A DNA stretch of 64,000 nucleotides from Pedobacter caeni (lineage in GTDB: Bacteria; Bacteroidota; Bacteroidia; Sphingobacteriales; Sphingobacteriaceae). The notes under the pieces were generated by a model. It did not search any database. It was not told the DNA's origin and was given only the letters and a program-made list of their open reading frames with translations. The position numbers were made by a program, and so were the translations under genes. Shown here in pieces: positions 54,533 to 62,908 of this stretch. Numbering within the stretch: the first letter of the stretch is position 1; every line of letters begins with the position of its first letter. The stretch covers positions 682,001-746,000 of the forward strand of contig NZ_FQUQ01000002.1 in the NCBI RefSeq assembly GCF_900129215.1, given 5' to 3'.

Positions 54533-55141
54533 ATGAACGATATATTCGATCCGAAAAGAGATTATGTGCTGGAAAATGATTCAGCTTTGTTAAGGCCTGT
54601 TACAGCTGCTGATTTCGAACTGTTAAAGAACTTTGGAGTTAATGAGCCTGAATTGTGGAAGTTCACCTTACAGAACGCAGGAAGTGAAGAGGGAATGCGG
54701 CAATATCTTGAAACGGCATTGGAACGGAGAGAGAAAGGAACCTCTTATCCATTCATTGTGTTTGATAAAATTAAAAATGAGTATGCTGGTTCGACCAGGT
54801 TGTATGATATCGATTCTGCCAGTAAAAACCTGTCATTAGGATATACCTGGTATGGAAAGAACTTCCAGGGAACAGGACTCAATAAGCATTGCAAGTACCT
54901 GCTTTTTGAATTTATCTTCGAGCAGCTGGAGTTTGAAAGGGTAGAATTCAGGTTAGACAGTGAAAATGAAAGAAGCATGCAGGCCATCAAAAGCATTGGA
55001 TGCACTTTTGAAGGGGTATTGAGAAACAATGGATATAGAATTGATGGTACAAGGAGAAACTCTGCGGTATTGAGTATCCTGAAAAACGAATGGCTGGAGT
55101 CTAAGAAAGAACTCCTGAGCAATAAAATCAATAAAGTATAA
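54533..55141 (+). CDS. GNAT-family N-acetyltransferase (RimJ/RimL-like)
   Basis: 202 residues. LRPVTAADFELLKNFG, YPFIVFDKIKNEYAGSTRLYDID, LSLGYTWYGKNFQGTGLNKHCKYLL and FRLDSENERSMQAIKSIGCTFEGVLRNNGYRIDGTRRNSAVLSI are standard for RimL-type acetyltransferases. The next gene, also GNAT, is in the same frame 9 bases after its stop. Confidence 0.9.
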   Translation: MNDIFDPKRDYVLENDSALLRPVTAADFELLKNFGVNEPELWKFTLQNAGSEEGMRQYLETALERREKGTSYPFIVFDKIKNEYAGSTRLYDIDSASKNLSLGYTWYGKNFQGTGLNKHCKYLLFEFIFEQLEFERVEFRLDSENERSMQAIKSIGCTFEGVLRNNGYRIDGTRRNSAVLSILKNEWLESKKELLSNKINKV

Positions 55142-55150
55142 CGCTCAATT

Positions 55151-56053
55151 TTGGAAATAAACAGTAAAATCTATACACTTCTGATCGGGTATCAGGAGGA
55201 TGAAAAATGGAGGACAAGCTTCAATGTGCTTTGTCAGAAGACCTATCGCTTTGATTATGAAAAATGGTACGAAAGCGGGTATTGGGATGGTAATTGTATC
55301 CTGTATTCACTTGCTGATCAGGATAAGGTGGTCAGTCATGTTACCGTAAATGTCATTGATTTCGTGATTTTGGGGGAAGAGAGAAAATTGATGCAGGTGG
55401 GTACAGTAATGACAGATCCGGATTATAAAAATCAGGGACTGAGCCGGGCACTGATGGAAAAAGTAATGCTGGACTGGGAGGATAAATGTGACATGATCTA
55501 CCTTTTTGCAAATGATCAGGTACTCAATTTCTATCCAAAGTTTGGTTTTGTGCCGGTAGAGGAATATCAGGCAGTTTATCAACTGAAAGAACGCAGAAAA
55601 GGCCTGGCATTCAGAAAAATGGATATGGATGATGCCAATGACAGAGATCTGCTTTTCCAGACGGCGAAACATGCTGCTCCGTTATTTAAAATCTCTATGA
55701 AGGACAATGCCGGTCTGGTGATGTTTTATGCCAATTATTTTGATCGGTTCAGCATCAGAAATGATCTCTATTATATACCTGATTTAAAGGCGGTAGTTGT
55801 TGCCGGCAATGAGGGGAATACATTGACCCTGTTCGATATTTTTGCGCCGTCAAAAGTAGAGATTACCGAGGTCATTCATAGCTTAGCGGAAAAAGAGACA
55901 CAGGAGGTCCGTTTCACTTTTATGCCCAACGATACCGGGGATTGTGATATCCAACCTTATAAAGAGGAGGATTTAACCCTTTTTGTTCCGGCTAAGGATG
56001 CAGCGCTGTTTAAGGACCATCGGTTGAATTTCCCAATGCTTTCACATACCTGA
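55151..56053 (+). CDS. GNAT-family N-acetyltransferase, probable TTG start
   Basis: 300 residues. The acetyl-CoA motif is MQVGTVMTDPDYKNQGLSRALMEKVM, then CDMIYLFANDQVLNFYPKFGFVPVEEYQ. A second, weaker domain follows (ISMKDNAGLVMFYANYFDRFSIRND to the end). No ATG is near the domain start, so TTG at 55151 is the likely start; it sits 9 bases after the previous stop in the same frame, which favours coupled translation. Substrate unknown. Confidence 0.82.
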   Translation: MEINSKIYTLLIGYQEDEKWRTSFNVLCQKTYRFDYEKWYESGYWDGNCILYSLADQDKVVSHVTVNVIDFVILGEERKLMQVGTVMTDPDYKNQGLSRALMEKVMLDWEDKCDMIYLFANDQVLNFYPKFGFVPVEEYQAVYQLKERRKGLAFRKMDMDDANDRDLLFQTAKHAAPLFKISMKDNAGLVMFYANYFDRFSIRNDLYYIPDLKAVVVAGNEGNTLTLFDIFAPSKVEITEVIHSLAEKETQEVRFTFMPNDTGDCDIQPYKEEDLTLFVPAKDAALFKDHRLNFPMLSHT

Positions 56054-56062
56054 GCAAGGTAT

Positions 56063-56368
56063 TTAATAACTGGGTTCTGTGGAGATCAGGTGCTCATCAA
56101 TTTCCTTTAACAGCCTGTTATAAAAAGCATCAGTATTGAATTCATCCAGGGAAATATCCATATTCAGGTATTTCCCGTAAAAACTCTTTACCAATAATTT
56201 AACGCGATCAGGATGGTCATCTTTATGACCTCCCGGTTTATCAGAATACTTGTCGATATGACAGACGTATAGATAATGGTTGCCATTATACTCAAAGCTT
56301 TTAATCTTGGAGTCCAGTTTATTGGAATCAATTTCTAAGTGTAATCCGGGTTGATCTTCTGTTTTCAT
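56063..56368 (-). CDS. Small hypothetical protein
   Basis: 101 residues, no family recognised. Beta-rich start (LHLEIDSNKLDSKIKSFEYNGNHYLYVCHID) and charged middle (KPGGHKDDHPDRVKLL). The next genes on this strand are unrelated in appearance but may share a transcript. Confidence 0.55.
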   Translation of the reverse strand: MKTEDQPGLHLEIDSNKLDSKIKSFEYNGNHYLYVCHIDKYSDKPGGHKDDHPDRVKLLVKSFYGKYLNMDISLDEFNTDAFYNRLLKEIDEHLISTEPSY

Positions 56369-56399
56369 GGAACTAATGTAATTATTTTAAACAGCTGAT

Positions 56400-56945
56400 T
56401 TATTCAACCTCATGTCCAATTTCAGTAAAAAATTGCTTCAGTAAATGGTAACAGTGATCATCTGCATCTATTTGACCTGTTTGGAGTGTATGCAGCCGGT
56501 TGCAGCTGAGGCAGACATTCAACACTGAAACGATTTCATGTGAACTGTTATAGAAAACAATAGCATCGCGATAGATGGGGCTGCACATCCAAAAGGGTAC
56601 TTCTTTGATTTCAGTTTTTAAAATTGTGGTTAAGCGGGCAACTTCTGCTGAACCGGTTTTAAAAGTATGGGTTTTAATGCTGGAAAAATGAAATTGGCCC
56701 TGTGGATTAAGAAGATATTGCAGCCCTGCCACCTGTCCGTTTAATTCAGTATGTCTTTTCAATTCGGACTCAGATAGGTTGTTTCTTTTCTTCAGACGGA
56801 CCTCTAAGAGGTTATATTCTTTTTGAATGGATTTTAATTGGGTTTCATATTCCAGGCCCCGCAGAAGAGAATAGGTCTCGATGTAATCAAATTCTAAATG
56901 ATCTGCATAGACCATGGAACTGAGACGCTGAGGAAATAGGGTCAT
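56400..56945 (-). CDS. Hypothetical protein linked to SUFU gene
   Basis: 181 residues. A central coiled-coil-like segment (LKSIQKEYNLLEVRLKKRNNLSESELKRHTELNGQ) precedes a C-terminal domain with Cys and His residues (LNVCLSCNRLHTLQTGQIDADDHCYHLL) that could bind zinc. Its start overlaps the SUFU gene stop by 4 bases, so both are co-translated. The pair may be an immunity unit; no function is known to me. Confidence 0.65.
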   Translation of the reverse strand: MTLFPQRLSSMVYADHLEFDYIETYSLLRGLEYETQLKSIQKEYNLLEVRLKKRNNLSESELKRHTELNGQVAGLQYLLNPQGQFHFSSIKTHTFKTGSAEVARLTTILKTEIKEVPFWMCSPIYRDAIVFYNSSHEIVSVLNVCLSCNRLHTLQTGQIDADDHCYHLLKQFFTEIGHEVE

Positions 56946-57601
56946 AGGGTAGATTTCCGGTTTAGGTCTGTTATCAACAGGGGATTATCCTTTTTCAGAA
57001 TGTCAATTAACCTGGCAGTTTCGGTGGTTTTTGGATTCTTTAATAAACCTTCATATTCTGCGGAAGTGAGTCCAACCATTTGCAGGAAAGAAACTTCACC
57101 ATGTGGGGTTTGTATCTTTCCGATTTCAGGGTCCAATACGAAAGCTAATGCGGTAATATCAGTAGCTGTTTCCAATCTTATCGGACCGTTTGCAGGGATG
57201 AAATGAAATTCTTCAAACCATTTTCCTTTACTAAAAACATATTTTGCCAGGTTTTGCATTAAAGATGTTACCCAACCTGGATTTCCCTGATCGGCCTCAA
57301 ATGGTTTTAACCTGAACGTCAGTTCAAAACCCCATTTGCTAAATTCTCCACCTGCTTTTTCTTCTTCATAGTAAAGTTCCGAAAATCCATAACTCACAAA
57401 ATGGTGGTGGTCTGTTTGTTTGCTGCTTTGGTAAATGCTGATCCCATCAAGGGGGAATTCGCCACCGAGCATATAACTGATGGGGGGTGCAAAATGCTGT
57501 GGCTCCTGTCCGGGGTACAGACGTTCAAACTCCTGATCGATGGAAAGCCAACCTACGGCATCCTCCTCTGAAAACTGTTGTTTATATGCTTCTGGTGTCA
57601 T
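56942..57601 (-). CDS. Suppressor-of-fused (SUFU) domain protein
   Basis: About 219 residues from MTPEAYKQQF (57601); a 39-residue N-terminal extension to 57718 is possible but Tyr/Phe-rich and unlikely. The SUFU fold shows in GISIYQSSKQTDHHHFVSYGFSELYYEE, SKWGFELTFRLKPF, TSLMQNLAKYVF, IRLETATDITALAFVLDPE and GEVSFLQMVGLTSAEYEGLL. In bacteria this superfamily is often an immunity protein of polymorphic toxin systems. No toxin gene is present in the window. Confidence 0.85.
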   Translation of the reverse strand: MTPEAYKQQFSEEDAVGWLSIDQEFERLYPGQEPQHFAPPISYMLGGEFPLDGISIYQSSKQTDHHHFVSYGFSELYYEEEKAGGEFSKWGFELTFRLKPFEADQGNPGWVTSLMQNLAKYVFSKGKWFEEFHFIPANGPIRLETATDITALAFVLDPEIGKIQTPHGEVSFLQMVGLTSAEYEGLLKNPKTTETARLIDILKKDNPLLITDLNRKSTL

Positions 57602-57760
57602 CGCTTGTTTCTTAAATAGATAATTTTTTCTAAAGTAGTAATTTTTACTGAATGTAGGCAGGTGTCCCCTATAAAATAATGATTGGTGTCCATAACTCAG
57701 GAGAGGAATCCGCTTCATATCTTGCAGATAACAAGTTTTAGGCTAACAGGCTCTGTATTC

Positions 57761-57828
57761 GGTGTATACTCGGTCTATACTCGGTGCAAGCACGCTCATT
57801 AGCGGGTAATCAGCGGGTAATTAATGAG
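57761..57828. repeat. Short direct repeats with 11-bp period
   Basis: TATACTCGGT occurs at 57765 and 57776, and AGCGGGTAAT at 57801 and 57812, each pair 11 bases apart. CTCATTA and TAATGAG bracket the second pair. They lie in the region between the SUFU and DUF6266 genes and may be regulator sites on one face of the helix. Confidence 0.45.
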
Positions 57829-57901
57829 TAAGTACCCTGCTAAATACGACTGAGTCCCGAAACAGGTATTGGGTTGATATGGTGTTCATTTAAATAAAAA
57901 T

Positions 57902-58738
57902 ATGATGGCAAGAATTACAAAAGGTTTATTGGGTGGTTTCAGCGGGAAGGTAGGCCCTGTGGTTGGTTATACCCTGTATGGTATAGACCGGATGAGGAGT
58001 TTACCCGAACGGACGGCTCCGGCAACCGAAAATGAATTGAAAAACAGAAGTCGGTTTAAGCTGGTACAGGAGGTGTTGAACTCCGTTAAGGAACTGGTTA
58101 AAGTTGGCTTCAAGGATTATTGGACAGTGAGTGGAGGCATACGTGCTGCCCTTTCTTATAACAGGAAATTCGCGCTTAAAACAAAAGAGGAGGTGGATTA
58201 TATAGATCCTGAAGCTTTTAGATTTAGTGGCGGAACACTTCCTGGTTTAACAATACCAACAGTTATACAGGAAAGTGCGGAGCTCCTGCGCTTTAACTGG
58301 AATCCATCCGTCGTTGATGATGGCTCCGGTTACGATCAGGTAATGCTATTGGCCATAGATATGCAGGGCAGAACAGCTTCTTTTCAAAGTACAGGTAATT
58401 TCAGAAGTGCAGGAACAGATGTACTGATGCTCTCAGAAGGTCTGCTGGGGAAGGAAGTTGATGTTTATGTGGCTGTAGTGGCTAAAGACAGGTGTAGCCA
58501 GTCGGAAAGCCAGTATTTGGGAAGATTGAAGTTGCAAGACCGGGATCCAATATCAAAGGAGGGAGTGGGAGCTGAGCCGGTTCCGGAGCTGACAGCAGTG
58601 GAGATGCAAAATGTCTGTATTGATCAAAGAAGGGGAGCAATAGAGAGGAGTGATGTTATTCTTGATATTTGGCCTTATGTAAAACCCTTATACGATAGGA
58701 AGATAGCCTGGACTGATCTTGGGATTCCATGGCTGTGA
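57902..58738 (+). CDS. DUF6266 family protein
   Basis: 278 residues. The opening GLLGGFSGKVGPVVGYTLYG and later PATENELKNRSRFKLVQEVLN, YWTVSGGIRAALSYNRKFALK, then DQVMLLAID and DVYVAVVAKDR mark DUF6266, which is common and multicopy in Sphingobacteria. The second ATG (57905) is an equally good start. Role unknown; resemblance to phage-tail-like repeats has been noted for the start only loosely. Confidence 0.85.
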   Translation: MMARITKGLLGGFSGKVGPVVGYTLYGIDRMRSLPERTAPATENELKNRSRFKLVQEVLNSVKELVKVGFKDYWTVSGGIRAALSYNRKFALKTKEEVDYIDPEAFRFSGGTLPGLTIPTVIQESAELLRFNWNPSVVDDGSGYDQVMLLAIDMQGRTASFQSTGNFRSAGTDVLMLSEGLLGKEVDVYVAVVAKDRCSQSESQYLGRLKLQDRDPISKEGVGAEPVPELTAVEMQNVCIDQRRGAIERSDVILDIWPYVKPLYDRKIAWTDLGIPWL

Positions 58739-58956
58739 TGAGCGCCTTGTATCGAAAATGTTGAGCTGAAATTAAAGGTAAATAGAATTGATGAGTCGAT
58801 ATTTAAAAGAATTGTAACCGGCTTGTTACTTTGAGAAGTGTTTTCTATATTCGCTAAAATCACATTTAATACACCCTAATCAGGTACACTTAAAAATACT
58901 TATATATAATGCAATAAAAACAAATTAACACAAAAAACAATCTACATCCCTAACTT

Positions 58957-59754
58957 ATGAAAAAGATCATCCTATTCAGTGCAGCGATCATCCTGTTAGC
59001 TGCCAGCTGTAAAAAAACTGAAAATAATGCTTCGGAACAACTGCCCGATGTAAAAGCCAGCAGTACTGCTAAAGTCTGTGTAGACAAAGGTCCGAATGTG
59101 GAGCCGGGCAAAGTGAGCACAGAAAGTGTATTTGTAAAAACGACGAGCTGGGCCAATGGTAAAACCATCAAAGTGAAGTTTCTGAATGGTACCACCTTCC
59201 TGCAAGGAAAGGTAAAGCAATATGCTAAAATCTGGGAAGACTATGCCAATGTCAAATTTAGCTTTGTTACTTCCGGTACTGCAGACCTGAAAGTGGGCTT
59301 TAAATATAATGGAGACGAAGGTTCCTGGTCATATTTAGGGACTGATGCTTTGACTTATGCCCCCGGAAATGAACAATCCATGAACTTTGGCTGGTTCGAT
59401 GCGAACAGCCCTGAGTCAGATTTCAGTGGAACTATTCTCCATGAATTTGGACATGCACTCGGATTGGCCCATGAACAGGCAAGCCCCAATCAGAACATAC
59501 AATGGAATAAACCGGTCGTGTATGCTTATTTTCAAGGCCCGCCAAATAACTGGACAAAAGCTGATGTAGATGCTCAGGTGTTTGCAAAATATGGTAAGAA
59601 CGATAAAACCATTAGCTATACCGCTTATGACCCCGCTTCAATCATGCAATACTTTATTGATGAAAGCTTCACTACAGATGGTTTTTCTGTAGGAGAGAAT
59701 ACGGTGCTCTCTGCAACCGATAAATCTCATATCGCTAAAGTATATCCAAAATAA
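58957..59754 (+). CDS. Astacin/metzincin-like zinc metalloprotease lipoprotein
   Basis: 265 residues. Lipoprotein signal with LAASCKKT (Cys18). Zinc site HEFGHALGLAHE: His162, Glu163, His166, His172, with the glutamate after the third His as in astacins, and the Met-turn SIMQY (228-232). Secreted extracellular protease; substrate not evident. It differs from the protease at 8295 by having the canonical Gly in the zinc motif and no binding module. It ends at a strong bidirectional terminator. Confidence 0.9.
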   Translation: MKKIILFSAAIILLAASCKKTENNASEQLPDVKASSTAKVCVDKGPNVEPGKVSTESVFVKTTSWANGKTIKVKFLNGTTFLQGKVKQYAKIWEDYANVKFSFVTSGTADLKVGFKYNGDEGSWSYLGTDALTYAPGNEQSMNFGWFDANSPESDFSGTILHEFGHALGLAHEQASPNQNIQWNKPVVYAYFQGPPNNWTKADVDAQVFAKYGKNDKTISYTAYDPASIMQYFIDESFTTDGFSVGENTVLSATDKSHIAKVYPK

Positions 59755-59779
59755 TAAGATCACCGCGGCGTGTATAAGT

Positions 59780-59810
59780 AATAAAAGGAGGAGTAATGCC
59801 TCCTTTTATT
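59780..59810. terminator. Bidirectional rho-independent terminator
   Basis: Perfect 12-base arms (core AAAAGGAGG and CCTCCTTTT) with a 7-base loop, between the protease gene and the convergent GH27 gene. Confidence 0.92.
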
Positions 59811-59832
59811 AAAAACTCTTGCCAACAGAACA

Positions 59833-61062
59833 TTACTTTTCGGATTGAAATATATTGAAAGGAATGAGTTTCCCTTTGATTTTTAAAGTCAGGACGCCAT
59901 GTGCTGGGAGTTCAAAGTTTTCCGTTTTAGCTTTTGTTGCCGGATAGTCCTTATGTGTCCATAGATCCCTTACTGTGTAGTTCCTGCTAAGGTCAAATCC
60001 TAAACTTGCCATATCAAGAGTGATCATGGCAGCTTTGTCCGATCTGTTCAGTAGTGCTACCGCAACTTCTCCACTCATGGTGGAAATCAATGGTTTTGCC
60101 CAAACTTCCAGTTCTCCTGATTTTTTGAGCCTGCGTGCCTGATATCCAAGTTTATCCTGATTCAGGGCAATAATTTCTGCGTTGGTTACCAGGCTTAGTG
60201 TTTCTTTAGAGATGGTTCTCAGGTCATTTCCCAGCAAGAGGGGGGAGTTCATGATGCACCACATGGTAAAATGCGACTTATCCTCTTCATAACTCATTCC
60301 ACGGCCTACCTGAAGCATGTCCATATCGTTAATATGACCAGGTGAACTGTACTTCCATAAATCGGCGTTTTTATCTATAATGTTCAAAATCGACTCAAAT
60401 TTATTATTGATGTCACCGGAGATTCTCCAGGAATCTGCAATATCAACGGCCCATTTTCCCGGAAACTGCCACCTGCAGATGTTAAATAAAGCTTCTTTCT
60501 TTATCTTTTTGATGTGATTTGCAATTTGGGTATAACGTAATTGTTCATCTAAACCTAATTTTTCGCCACCACACCAATCCACCTTAATGAAATCATAACC
60601 CCAGGTTTTAAGCATCAGGTTTAAATCCTGTTCATCATGACCATAAAGTCCGGAACCCACTCCAATCGTATCTTTATCCCATATAGAGGCACAAGTATTG
60701 ATTCCTGCATCAGAATATATTCCCGCTTTAAGTCCTTTGCTGTGGATGTAATCGGCAAGGGATTTCATTCCCGAAGGAAAACGTTTGGGATGAACCAATA
60801 ACTCCCCCTTTTCATTTCGTCCACCAAAAAAGCCATCATCCATATTGACGAAATTATAGCCGGCTTTTTTAAGTCCCGTAAGTACCATGGCATCAGCCTG
60901 TGCTTTCATGACCTGCTCATTGATGTCTACACGAAAGTTGTTCCAGCTAGACCAACCCATCATTGGAGTTTTAGGGTGGAGGGAGGATTCTTGTGCCGAA
61001 AGGAGGCCAGGTATAAAGATCAGGATGAGTATCAGGTAGTGGAAAAGGTTCTTATTCTTCAT
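59833..61062 (-). CDS. GH27 alpha-galactosidase
   Basis: 409 residues, secreted (signal ending LLSAQES). GH27 hallmarks: TPMMGWSSWNNF (33-43), FVNMDDGFF, GLKAGIYSDAG, the nucleophile Asp162 in FIKVDWCGG and the acid/base Asp217 in SWRISGDI. A C-terminal beta domain (VAVALLNRSDKAAMITLDM, ending GVLTLKIKG) is normal. It removes terminal alpha-galactosyl residues from oligosaccharides or glycoproteins. Alpha-N-acetylgalactosaminidase activity cannot be excluded. Spacing of 121 bases from the cysteine desulfurase stop suggests separate transcription. Confidence 0.93.
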   Translation of the reverse strand: MKNKNLFHYLILILIFIPGLLSAQESSLHPKTPMMGWSSWNNFRVDINEQVMKAQADAMVLTGLKKAGYNFVNMDDGFFGGRNEKGELLVHPKRFPSGMKSLADYIHSKGLKAGIYSDAGINTCASIWDKDTIGVGSGLYGHDEQDLNLMLKTWGYDFIKVDWCGGEKLGLDEQLRYTQIANHIKKIKKEALFNICRWQFPGKWAVDIADSWRISGDINNKFESILNIIDKNADLWKYSSPGHINDMDMLQVGRGMSYEEDKSHFTMWCIMNSPLLLGNDLRTISKETLSLVTNAEIIALNQDKLGYQARRLKKSGELEVWAKPLISTMSGEVAVALLNRSDKAAMITLDMASLGFDLSRNYTVRDLWTHKDYPATKAKTENFELPAHGVLTLKIKGKLIPFNIFQSEK

Positions 61063-61129
61063 ATGCTAAAGTTACTTACAACCTGGTAAATCTTAAAACC
61101 TTTCTGTTCGGAATATGGATTTTCGGTAC

Positions 61130-61163
61130 AAAAAAAAGGAGCTGCCTGTAAAGACAACTCCTT
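61130..61163 (-). terminator. Terminator of the encapsulin operon
   Basis: On the minus strand AAGGAGTTGTC pairs with GGCAGCTCCTT (two G-T pairs), loop of 6, followed by eight T. It lies 20 bases past the cysteine desulfurase stop. Confidence 0.88.
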
Positions 61164-61183
61164 AAATAAACTAAGGTTTGAAG

Positions 61184-62905
61184 TTATTTTATTCTGGGCT
61201 GTAAGCTGGTAATTACATGAGCCAAAGTATCGATCTCTGAGCAGGTATTATAAAATGCAAGAGAAGGCCTTACCGTTGACTCCAGTCCGAAGCGCCTTAA
61301 AATGGGTTGAGCGCAATGATGTCCGGACCTTACCGCAATTCCTTCCCGGCTCAATGCTTCGCCAACTTCAGTAGTCGTATACCCCTGAAGTACAAAAGAA
61401 AGAACACTTGTCTTTTCTGCTGCGGTACCGATTAACCGGAGCCCGGGAATCTGCTCCAGTTTTTTTGTCGCATAATTCAAAAGGAAATGTTCGTATTCAT
61501 AGATGTTGTCGATCCCGATTTTCTGAACATAATCAATTGCGGCACCCAGGCCAACTGCATCGGCAATATTGCCTGTCCCGGCTTCGAAAAGAGAAGGTGC
61601 AGGATGAAACTGAGTAGATTCAAAGGTCACATCTTTGATCATGTTTCCACCACCATGATAGGGTTGTGTACTGTTTAGTAAAGCTTCTTTACCATACAAA
61701 ACACCAATACCTGTTGGGCCGAAAATTTTATGTCCTGAGAAAACAAACCAGTCTGCATCCAGCAGCTGTACATCTGTACGGATATGCGATACCGACTGTG
61801 CTCCATCTGCCAGTACTTTTGCCCCTGCAGCATGTGCCATGTCTACAATTGTCTTCGCTGCGGTAATGGTTCCTAAGGCATTGGATACAAGGGTGAAAGC
61901 CACCAGTTTGGTTTTAGGGTTTAACAACCTAGCGTATTCCTCTAATAAGAGCTGCCCATCCTCATCTACAGGAATGACCCTGATCTTTAATCCTTTCTTC
62001 TGTGCCAGCAGTTGCCATGGAACGATATTGGCATGGTGTTCCAGATGGGTAAGGATGATTTCATCGTCCTGCTGCAGGTATTGTTCGCCCCAGCTGCCAG
62101 CCACAAGATTGATGGCTTCGGTGGTTCCTCTTACAAATATGATCTCATTTGCGGAACGGGCATTGATGAAATTCTGAACCTTTTGTCTGGCTCCTTCGTA
62201 TGCATCAGTGGAACGGGCAGCCAGTTCATGTGCAGCGCGATGAATGTTGGAGTTCTCATGCTGGTAAAAGTAACTTAAGCGTTCAATTACCTGTCGCGGT
62301 TTCTGTGTTGTAGCAGCATTGTCCAGCCAGATCAGTGATTTGCCGTTTACCTGTTCCGAAAGAATAGGAAAATCGTTCCTCAGCAGGTTTACCTGGAAAG
62401 CAGGTTGTGTTGTTCCATTGGAGAACTGATTTTCGGAGGCAAAATAATAAGCATGTTCATTGAGTATGCCGGAAGGAGTAAAGGGAAACTGAGCAGAAGG
62501 GCTGTAGATATTGACACTGGCGAGGGCCTGTTTCAATTGTTGCTCAAATGGTTGTTCGGATTCATAGGGGAGCGCAAGGGCCGGGGACTTGCTGCCCGGT
62601 TGCAAACCTGATACCCCTCCGCTTCCGGAAGTAGAGGCCGGAATGTGCCCCAGGCCTAATCCATTGGAATCCGGCAGACTGGTCTGAGGAGCACTGAGGT
62701 CTACTGCATTGCCCTGATAAATGGCAGAAGAAGGAAGTCCGTTGCTGTTTCTTTGGGCAATATCATGATGCTGAGGCAGAATTTCTTCGGATGGTACAGG
62801 GCCACTGAGGTATCCTCCCGGTAAGGCAGAAAAAAGTTCATTGGCCAGTTTTTCTAATGCACGGACATCCGGAAGCCCTGTCGGATTATTAATTGCATCG
62901 CTCAT
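61184..62905 (-). CDS. Cysteine desulfurase (SufS-type) encapsulin cargo
   Basis: 573 residues; about 175 longer than a usual SufS at the N-terminus. The enzyme part starts near 172 and shows LIWLDNAATTQKP, THLEHHANIVPWQ, the PLP lysine Lys393 in SGHKIFGPTG, and the catalytic Cys531 in VRSGHHCAQP. It converts cysteine to alanine and sulfane sulfur. The extension is Pro/Gly/Ser-rich, with a short helix-like motif (LPDVRALEKLANELFSALPG, 11-30), as in cargo of family 2A encapsulins, where it targets the enzyme into the shell. It starts 3 bases after the shell gene. Confidence 0.94.
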   Translation of the reverse strand: MSDAINNPTGLPDVRALEKLANELFSALPGGYLSGPVPSEEILPQHHDIAQRNSNGLPSSAIYQGNAVDLSAPQTSLPDSNGLGLGHIPASTSGSGGVSGLQPGSKSPALALPYESEQPFEQQLKQALASVNIYSPSAQFPFTPSGILNEHAYYFASENQFSNGTTQPAFQVNLLRNDFPILSEQVNGKSLIWLDNAATTQKPRQVIERLSYFYQHENSNIHRAAHELAARSTDAYEGARQKVQNFINARSANEIIFVRGTTEAINLVAGSWGEQYLQQDDEIILTHLEHHANIVPWQLLAQKKGLKIRVIPVDEDGQLLLEEYARLLNPKTKLVAFTLVSNALGTITAAKTIVDMAHAAGAKVLADGAQSVSHIRTDVQLLDADWFVFSGHKIFGPTGIGVLYGKEALLNSTQPYHGGGNMIKDVTFESTQFHPAPSLFEAGTGNIADAVGLGAAIDYVQKIGIDNIYEYEHFLLNYATKKLEQIPGLRLIGTAAEKTSVLSFVLQGYTTTEVGEALSREGIAVRSGHHCAQPILRRFGLESTVRPSLAFYNTCSEIDTLAHVITSLQPRIK

Positions 62906-62908
62906 AAC

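Noticed and set aside
57602..57718. N-terminal extension of the SUFU protein
   Set aside because: Aromatic-rich sequence outside the domain; the ATG at 57601 fits the family start better.
57751..57830. CRISPR array
   Set aside because: The repeats are about 10 bases with 1-base gaps and only two copies each, unlike repeat-spacer units.
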